Below are positions 57,421 through 64,000 of a stretch of 64,000 nucleotides of DNA, piece after piece (within the stretch, counting starts at the first letter, position 1; each line of letters begins with the position of its first letter). The notes under the pieces were generated by a model that ran no database searches, was not told the DNA's origin, and saw only the letters and a list, made by a program, of their open reading frames with translations. Both the position numbers and the translations under genes were made by a program. Origin of the DNA: Podocnemis expansa (taxonomy: Eukaryota > Chordata > Testudines > Podocnemididae). Where the stretch lies: assembly GCA_007922195.1 (NCBI GenBank), contig ML682029.1, positions 2,186,563-2,250,562 of the forward strand, read 5' to 3'.

Positions 57421-59223
57421 ATGGCATCATGGGAACTACATAAAATGTGGAAATTTAAGAGAAATTAGAAGGCACAGTGCTAAATCTAGTTCCCTCAGCC
57501 TCTCCTCATGTGCTCCAGCCCCATCATAATTTTTTTAACTCTCTGCAGGACCCGCCAATTTGTCCGCAGAGAGCATCTGTAGAGCGCTTTGCAAACACCT
57601 AATCAATCCTCACTACACCCTTGTTACACATGGGGAAACCAAGGCTCAGAAAGCTAAGGACCACATTTTCAAAAGCATCTTCTCTATTTGGGTGCCCAGC
57701 TATAAACACTGATTGATTTTCAGCTGTGATGCATGCTTGCTATTCACTCCAGCTTATGCTGGGACCTACATTTATATTTAGGTGCCTCACTTTAGGCACC
57801 AGCTGATTTGAATTACATTGACCACAGAAGGGAAGGGTTGTAAAAATTGTAGTTGTGCTCCTCAAGCCTAAAAGGTTGGGAACCACTGACATGGATTATA
57901 TCAAACTTTTGCAAAACCTAAGGCCAATAGCAATGTTTCAGTGCAATTTGAAATAAAATCCAGTGGAACTAGCTTTCGTTTAAAATAAATGCTTGTGCAA
58001 TACACAGGTTGGGGGTGTGTGGGTGTGTGGGTGTTGCTCTCCAGCAGCTAACACATGTCAAGAATAAGAGCTTCCTACTTCACCACTGATGAAGTTACTG
58101 CTTCAACTCAAGTGGCACATAGTGTTGATGATCTGGCCTTTTCCCCTTGCTGTTTGTTCTAGTGTCATTGTAAGAGCCCAGTTACATTGCAAAATCATGT
58201 TAGTGCATGAGTACCTGAGAGTGAAACTAACCTGTCAGGTTTTGAATGACATGTAAGAACTAAACTAAGCAAAAATAAATGAGATTTTAAAAATGGGTTC
58301 AGCTTTATTGTTCTCCAGTGTTTATGGTATTCTGGGTCATGAAATGTGTTTAGTATATGATAGTGTCCCTTCAACCCAAATGGGAGGTCTGACAATGTAG
58401 GGCTAAGACTTGGGCAACTACGTGGTCTTCAGTGGAGTTGCAAACCTTTTTCACCAGAGCTGAACATGTCCTGGACACCAGTTATATAACTAAGCCAAGC
58501 GACTAGCATACTGGGTGCTCTGCTTCCATCTCACCTGGGTAAAGTCCTGGGCACTGAGACCCATTTGGAGCAGATGCTTGGGGGTTGCCTGGTTTAATTA
58601 TTCAGCCAGCTGATTTCATCTGGCTTGAGAATAGTCTATGAGCAGTTCATGGTCATGGATCCAAGCCAGAGAAACACCAGAGATTAGTGTTTTCTTCCTC
58701 CGGTGTAACCATTTGTCAATCAACATTTAACAAGTTTATCTCAGTGTCCTCCAGTGTTCCAAACAGCTGGTGGGTTACTCACTCCATTCCCAGGTTGGAG
58801 TGGAAGACAAATTCATCATGTGTAGAGAAATAAAATATTTATTCAGAATTAAGGTACATAAAACCAGTGCGTGAAAATTAGTCAGATGGCACATTAGCTA
58901 GCTAGCTAGATTCTAAGGTCAGAAGGGACCAATATGATCCTCTAGTCTGACCTCCTGTACAATGGAGATCACAGAACTTCACCCACCCCTCCTGCACTAA
59001 ACCTCTAACCTATGACTAAGTTATTAAAGTTCTCAGGTCATGATTTAAAGACTTCTAGGTACAGAGACTACACATGCATTTGAGCCATGCTCCATGCTAC
59101 AGCAGAAGGCAAAAAGCCCCAAAGCCTTTGCCAATCTGCCCTGGGGGAAAATTCCTTCCTGACCCCAATATGGTGACCAGTTAAACCCTGATCATGTGGG
59201 CAAGACCAGGGGTCAATGTAAGG

Positions 59224-59377
59224 GAGAACGCCCTGGAACAGTGTTCCTTGGCCCCCTGTTCTTAGGCGGGCCCATTCCGGGGCCCCTAAAAAATGGGAAC
59301 GTGCTGGAACACTGCGTTCCAGGGCCCCCTAAAAACAGAATGAACGCGCTGGAACACAGAGTTCTGGCGCACCCCCC
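59224..59377. repeat. Minisatellite next to an assembly gap
   Basis: Three imperfect units marked GAACG(T/C)(G/C)CTGGAACA at about 59226, 59297 and 59342, with 'ccaggg/ccttgg' and 'cccccta' blocks. The last unit runs into the gap, so the true copy number is unknown. Confidence 0.82.
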
Positions 59378-59387
59378 NNNNNNNNNN
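59378..59387. other. Assembly gap (10 N)
   Basis: Ten consecutive N bases. A round number of N is probably a placeholder, so the real distance may differ. Confidence 1.
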
Positions 59388-59869
59388 TTCAGCCCTACAC
59401 GCAAGAAAGAATTGTCTGTAATAACTCAGAATGGACCCCCCCCCCAATCATCTATCACCAGGAACCAAAGATCCGTCAATTGCCAAAGTAGGATGTCCCA
59501 TTATACCATCCCCTCCATGAGTTTATCAAGCTCAGTTTTGAAACCAGCTAGATTTTCTGCCCTCACCGCTTCCTTTGGAAGGTTATTGCAGAACTCCACT
59601 CTGATAGCTAGAAACCTGCATCTAATTTCAAGGCTAAACTTCCTGAGGTCCAGTTTATATCCAGTAGTTTGTGTGTCCACATTGGCATTGAACTTAAATA
59701 ATTCCTGTCCTTCCCTGGTATTTATACAGAGCAGTCATGTTTGCTCTCAGATAAATAGATAGCTAGATAGACAATTCATTACTGGATTGGAAAAGGATAT
59801 TTTGCCTAGCAAGCAGTGGCTATATTAGGCTAATCTCTCTAGTTGGCTATTACTGCATTCTCCAAGCCT

Positions 59870-60065
59870 GGTTCTGTTCCAGTAGCACAATTGGTTAGTG
59901 CACAGTACTTGTAGAGCAGTACTGATCATAGATATTCTTAAAGTGTACCTGTTGCTCCCCTTTGTGGATACCCTGTTCTGTATTTGTACAGTGCCCGCAC
60001 CATGGGGTCCTGGCCTCTGACTGGGGCTCCAAGGTGCTGCAGAACTACAAATGATGTGAATCCAA
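59870..60065 (+). mobile_element. Cry-type SINE copy
   Basis: 'caattggttagtgcacagtact' recalls a tRNA-derived head. The tail has 'tttgtacagtgcccgcaccatggggtcctgg' and 'gactggggctccaaggtgctgcag'. Diverged. Confidence 0.7.
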
Positions 60066-60166
60066 GCAGCCACAGCAACAATTGTGAACTTCTAGGTGGT
60101 TGTGATGCTGTTACAGTGTATGGACAGTAGGACGACAGCTGTGAGATCTCAGGTGGCTAGGGAGAG

Positions 60167-60300
60167 TGACCAGACATCTTGATATTATTGGGATCATCCT
60201 GATATGAGAGGCTTTGTCTTACAGGCTACTATTATCACTTCCCCTGCTCCCCACAAAAAAAGTGTCCCAGTTTTTCAGACTTGCTGTCTGGTCACCTTAG
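60167..60300. mobile_element. Short DNA transposon with GTGACCAGACA ends
   Basis: GAGTGACCAGACATCTTG at the left and CTTGCTGTCTGGTCACCTTA at the right are inverted. The rest is AT-rich and non-coding. A related end occurs at about 26725-26745. Confidence 0.65.
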
Positions 60301-60746
60301 GTGTGGGGTTTCTTGTCATGCCAATTTCGAATCACCAGACTTCTGTCCTTGAGCACATGGAGCCGTCTGTGGCACTCATTATACAGCCCTGTTCCTGCTG
60401 ATGGGAGCTGGGGACAATAGCGCACGGCTACCCCATTACCTGAGGCAGGGTGTCAAAGCTATCATTGCAAATATGCTCATTGATTACCGGGTGGAGAACT
60501 TGCAACAGTTGCATCATGCCAAGCTTTTTATAGGAGAGCTTGTCACAAAGTCTAAGGTGTTTGTTGGCCCAGGTGTGCAAGTCCCAGGCTTTATTTTCCT
60601 CTCCACACAAACAAACACATCAGTCTGCGGGAAATGTTTGCGATTAATTTGTTTGCATTGTTATCTCTGCCTCTGTGCTCAGCATGGACATAAATAATAG
60701 CCCACTGAATGGAATGGGCCATGTGAAACTGTAGTTGGAAACCAGA

Positions 60747-60753
60747 ATATATA
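60747..60753 (+). promoter_or_regulatory. TATA box of the second CPA gene
   Basis: ATATATA, 36-42 bp before the start codon. This gives a very short 5' UTR, as in CPA2. Confidence 0.75.
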
Positions 60754-60788
60754 GGAAATCGGGCTGAGTGACTCTCTCATTGCTGAGC

Positions 60789-60853
60789 ATGAGGGGGCTT
60801 CTGGTTTTCGGTGCTCTTGTGGCAGTTGCCTTCAGCCACAAGCTCTTTGTGGG
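60789..60853 (+). CDS. Second CPA gene, exon 1
   Basis: 65 nt, ATG to donor GTAAGT, phase 2. It carries the signal peptide. Confidence 0.9.
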
Positions 60854-63800
60854 GTAAGTACAGAGGGATTCAGGGGACTGGATGGTTCTCATAAGACAGG
60901 GAGCACAGGTCTGAAACCAACTATGCAGGAAGTGTTCATTTCCTGATGGTCTCTGTAGTCTCAGTCCATTTCCTAGTAGGCAGGTGTCCACGCTGCCCTG
61001 GCGGTCTCATCAAAAAACCAAGAACGGATGGCACCACAGAGAACCCACCATTCATTGTATGTAGAAGTGGAATTTATCTAAAGCACACTGGCCGAATGAT
61101 GTACTGATGTCTGCACCCCCCACTCCCAGCCTGTGCTGAATTTTCTGGGGATAAACAGACAATTGAAATCTCCAGGGATATAAATTTTTCAGCTTTCCCC
61201 AGCACTAAAAACGGACAAAGAAGTTAGCTTCCCCCCACTTTCCACTGGTAGTTACAAGCTAGAAAGAGACTTTGGTTGGAGGGCTATCAATCAAAGTTTC
61301 TGACTTCGAATGAAGGGAGGGATTTTGTACTTGAACCAAGTGGAGTGGGCAATCAATTAGCTGACCCACTAAGTCTTTTCCATCTCTAATTTTTCTGGGC
61401 CAAATACGGCAGACCTAACTCAGGACATCAGAGAGTTGTCTGTGTAAGGACTGAATAAAGACTTCTGGGAAAGATCCTCTCATTCAAGGAGCAAAGATCT
61501 GTCCACATGGGCTGTGAAATGTGAAACTCCCTTCTACTGGCTTTTTTAATGGCAATACCTGGATCTGCTTCTTCAGCTAAAGAAAAATTTATAGGCTCAA
61601 AGGCTTTTTAAAAATCCTTTGCACCTAGTATGGGCTAGATCAGGGGTCTCAAACACGTGGCCCATGGGCCGCATGTGGCCCCCAAAGTTATTTCCTGCAG
61701 CCCTCAAATTACCAATATTTGCAATATCATTATATGACAAGGTTTCAGTGGTGTGGCCCTTGGGCTAATGTCCTAGTCCTTATGTGGTCCTTGTTTGGTT
61801 CTCATGTGGCCCTCATGGTGATTTGAGTCTGAGACCCCTGAGCTAGATGTTTTCTAAAATATCTTTCTCCTGGCCCTGTCATTCACACAAGCAATTATGC
61901 CATCAAAATTTAGCTCAGTCAGAGGGATGGGTTTTTTTCACACCCCTGAGCGTCAAAAGGTTTTTCAGGATAAGTGCTAGTGTAAACAAGGCCTCAGCCT
62001 CAAGACTTCCTCACGTCAAATTCCTCTGTAAACTGGAGCACATCTTTTGCCTGATATTGTTGCTGTTTGTCCATCTCGTCTATCGCTGATTCTTCGTCAT
62101 CATTGTCAGGTACCTTCTGTCTCTTCTTGTTGCTTTGTTTTCACCAGAGATCAGGTTCTCCGCATCAAGGCCAGGAATGAAGAGCAGATTGCATTACTAA
62201 GGGAACTAGGGGAGTTGGAAGACCTGCAGGTAAGAAGTGAGGTAGACACCCTTTGTAAGTGTAAGCTACAGTCATACAACCTGGGCTGTAATATTCTTTA
62301 CTGTCAGGTGTTAGGAAAGTCAGAACTCATCGGCACATGAGTAAGAGATATCCCAAATAAAGTCAGAGCATTGCAGAAAGTAAGTAGTGACCTTCCACCC
62401 TCTGTCAATATCCTGATCCACTTTTTTCCATGTTTGCTTCTTGAGAATATTCTAACAAACAAATTTACTGGCTGGAGCAACAATTTGTGAGCCCATATTG
62501 CAGAAATATAGTACAAAGCAGATTTTAAACCTGAAACTGTGAGCATTTGCACTGGAAACCTGATTTGAAGAGTCACATTAATCCAATTGGGGAACAGAAG
62601 TAACATCCTGTGACCTGAAAGTCCATTCATAACAACTGAAGGCACAAATAGTGATTATTCCAAGCCTTCATTTCCCAAGTAACTCATAGACATGTTTCTA
62701 TAAGACATCCGTGGAATAATATTGAATGAGGAAGAAAATTGGAGAACTCTTGATCTGTTTGTGAGCAATTCACAAATATAATGAAAGGGCTAAAAATGAA
62801 TAGATTATTTGCAGTGAAGAATTCACCCAGCTCCAACATATTACTGTTCTGTTAAACAGCTGACATGTTACAAGCTGTGTCTCAGTGATTGCTGAAGCCA
62901 TTCTTCGTGTGTGACTGTAAACCACTTTGGAGTCCTTGTGGCTAAAAGGCACTATATAAATACAAAATATTGTTATAATGTTTTTAACTAACTTCACTGG
63001 CTCTGTTAACTGAATTCACTTGTATTGTTCTGCAGAGTGGGAAGAGCTCTAGCTAGAGCAATACAGAGCCTTGGCTGAAGCTAATATTTCTTTTCTTTTC
63101 TTTTCTAAACCAGATTGACTATTGGCTTAGACCTGCCAAGCCTGGTTTCCCAGTGGATGTGAGAGTCCCCTTCCATAGCCTCCAAGCAGTCAAAGTCTTT
63201 CTGGAGTCTAACAGCATTCCGTATACAATCACGATAGATGACTTGCAGGTAAGGACTCCCGTAGTACGCATGGTCATGTGCGAGAAAGGAACAGCCCTAT
63301 CCTGCTTGCGGTCTGAGCTGGGTGTCAATTACATGAGGAAAGACAGACAGACTAAAAATAAACGGTGAGTTGGGAAAATGGAATCTTGGTCCACATTGCA
63401 GAACATCCATCCTGCTAGTGGAATTAAGTGTCCCTTTTGTTGGCAGTTTCAGCCAAGAGGAAAAGGGCTGAATGAGATTAAACCACTATATCATCTTTGA
63501 AACTAGCCAGCTGAAACTAACCAGCTGAAAGATTTAGAGACCTCAGCGGGCCACTGGAAAGGAAGAAGTTGCTGCTGCCTGTGCTGTTTTGCTGTCTTGA
63601 TATGCAGAGGCCTTCATTCCCCAGCACCTTTAAGAGCATTAAATTCTCTAACACTGTTTTGTAGAGCTGAGATTTGATCTTGAGGGCATTTGAATACTGA
63701 ATTTTAAAGTGAAGGTTTAAAGCTGTTCTTTGCACATATGCATATAGTTTAGTGCCCAGGATGTCTCCTAACAGTGGTTGATCTCTGGGACTATAACACC

Positions 63801-64000
63801 CTACTCTTCAGCTAAACTGCTAGGGGATTGTGCTCTAATGCTGAAGGTCTTGGGTTCAGTTCCCCATGATTGTATATATCTAGTCACAGTAGGTTCCATA
63901 TGTGAACATGCAACACAAATGTTCCCCTCTTCTCTGTATGTGATTGTGGACTTTTCAATAGGAATTACTGGATGAGGAAAAAGAGACCATGAGGGTGTCC
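60789..64000 (+). CDS. Carboxypeptidase A precursor, CPA1/CPA5-like (5' part; runs off the window)
   Basis: Exons 60789-60853, 62148-62229, 63114-63248 and 63962-64000 (cut by the window end) encode 107 residues: the signal peptide [20 protein letters not shown], the propeptide with [20 protein letters not shown] and [20 protein letters not shown], and [10 protein letters not shown]. The catalytic domain lies beyond the window. Exon lengths (65, 82, 135) and phases equal those of CPA2, showing tandem duplication. The start MRGLL resembles human CPA1, while parts of exon 2 are closer to CPA5 by memory. In human the genes after CPA2 are CPA4, CPA5 and CPA1, so I do not assign a symbol. Confidence 0.9.
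61641..61840. mobile_element. hAT-type MITE, 200 bp
   Basis: The ends CAGGGGTCTCAAAC and GTCTGAGACCCCTG are inverted. The flanks GGCTAGAT (61633-61640) and AGCTAGAT (61841-61848) match at 7 of 8. It is the same family as 146-358, and lies in intron 1 of the second CPA gene. Confidence 0.9.
62148..62229 (+). CDS. Second CPA gene, exon 2
   Basis: 82 nt, acceptor TTCACCAG, donor GTAAGA. It encodes [20 protein letters not shown] then GELEDLQ. Confidence 0.92.
62230..63113 (+). other. Intron 2 of the second CPA gene
   Basis: 884 bp of unique AT-rich sequence. No exon, repeat with ends or RNA gene is recognised. It ends in a TTTTC-rich polypyrimidine tract. Confidence 0.5.
63114..63248 (+). CDS. 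Second CPA gene, exon 3
   Basis: 135 nt, acceptor AAACCAG, donor GTAAGG. It encodes [20 protein letters not shown] and continues to DDLQ. Confidence 0.93.
63962..64000 (+). CDS. Second CPA gene, exon 4 (start only)
   Basis: Acceptor TTTTCAATAG. The 13 codons in the window read [13 protein letters not shown], the family's LLDEE block. The exon continues past the window. Confidence 0.88.

Larger units (their letters stand above)
58905..59755 (-). mobile_element. CR1 LINE 3' fragment (antisense) interrupted by a minisatellite and gap
   Basis: Starts 'ctaaggtcagaagggaccaatatgatcctc'. The right part resumes after the gap with 'gtttatcaagctcagttttgaaac' and 'ggttattgcagaactccactctg'. About 180 bp of unrelated repeat and the 10-N gap split it. 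Confidence 0.82.
56081..60735. other. CPA2 to second-CPA intergenic region
   Basis: No gene is recognised. It holds antisense CR1 pieces (57050-57420, 57480-57590 and 58905-59755), an old SINE-like block (about 57590-57680), a lone hAT right end at about 57865-57880 (GGTTGGGAACCACTG), a minisatellite next to the assembly gap, a Cry SINE end and a DNA transposon end-pair. 56081-57050 and 57900-58900 show nothing further. Confidence 0.55.

Overview
This window is vertebrate nuclear DNA: intron-rich, AT-biased and dense in transposable elements. Many copies of CR1 LINEs, a 3' segment matching the turtle 'Cry' SINE tail, Gypsy-type LTR sequence and numerous hAT-type MITEs point to a turtle, most likely a cryptodire. 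The species cannot be read from the sequence. The gene order is TMEM209 (minus), SSMEM1 (plus), CPA2 (plus), then a second carboxypeptidase A gene (plus). It matches the human 7q32 block as I recall it (KLHDC10, TMEM209, SSMEM1, CPA2, CPA4, CPA5, CPA1, CEP41, MEST), so this is a conserved amniote block.

Layout. 1-5.3 kb: intergenic, with two hAT MITEs carrying perfect 8-bp target duplications. 5.9-25.4 kb: the complete TMEM209 gene on the minus strand. It has 14 coding exons summing to 1686 nt (561 aa, the same length I recall for human) and a first exon in a CpG island at about 24.9-25.6 kb. The island has NRF1, CRE and ETS motifs, and beside them in intron 1 lies a tandem array of six CTCF-like cores. 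25.6-32.6 kb: a repeat-rich intergenic stretch with a 290-bp tandem duplication and an old tandem repeat broken up by CR1, a TTCGAA-rich foldback element, an LTR-like block and a Gypsy-type LTR piece. 32.6-35.6 kb: complete SSMEM1 (3 exons, 248 aa). 36.4-56.1 kb: complete CPA2 (11 exons, 419 aa, all zinc-binding, catalytic and disulfide residues present). 60.8 kb to the window end: the first four exons of a second CPA gene (CPA1/CPA5-like), cut by the window edge.

The two carboxypeptidases are secreted pancreatic-type proenzymes with their own TATA boxes. Their first three coding exons have identical lengths (65, 82, 135 nt) and splice phases, as expected of tandem duplicates. TMEM209 is a broadly expressed nuclear envelope/ER membrane protein and SSMEM1 a testis protein, so the window joins genes with unrelated expression. 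The CTCF-like array sits at the TMEM209 end, between the housekeeping promoter and the tissue-specific cluster.

The most unusual non-coding features are the CTCF-like array and a family of four elements packed with TTCGAA-centred palindromes, three of which are flanked by identical 3-bp repeats. I saw no CRISPR array, tRNA, rRNA or operon structure. One 10-N assembly gap lies at 59378-59387.
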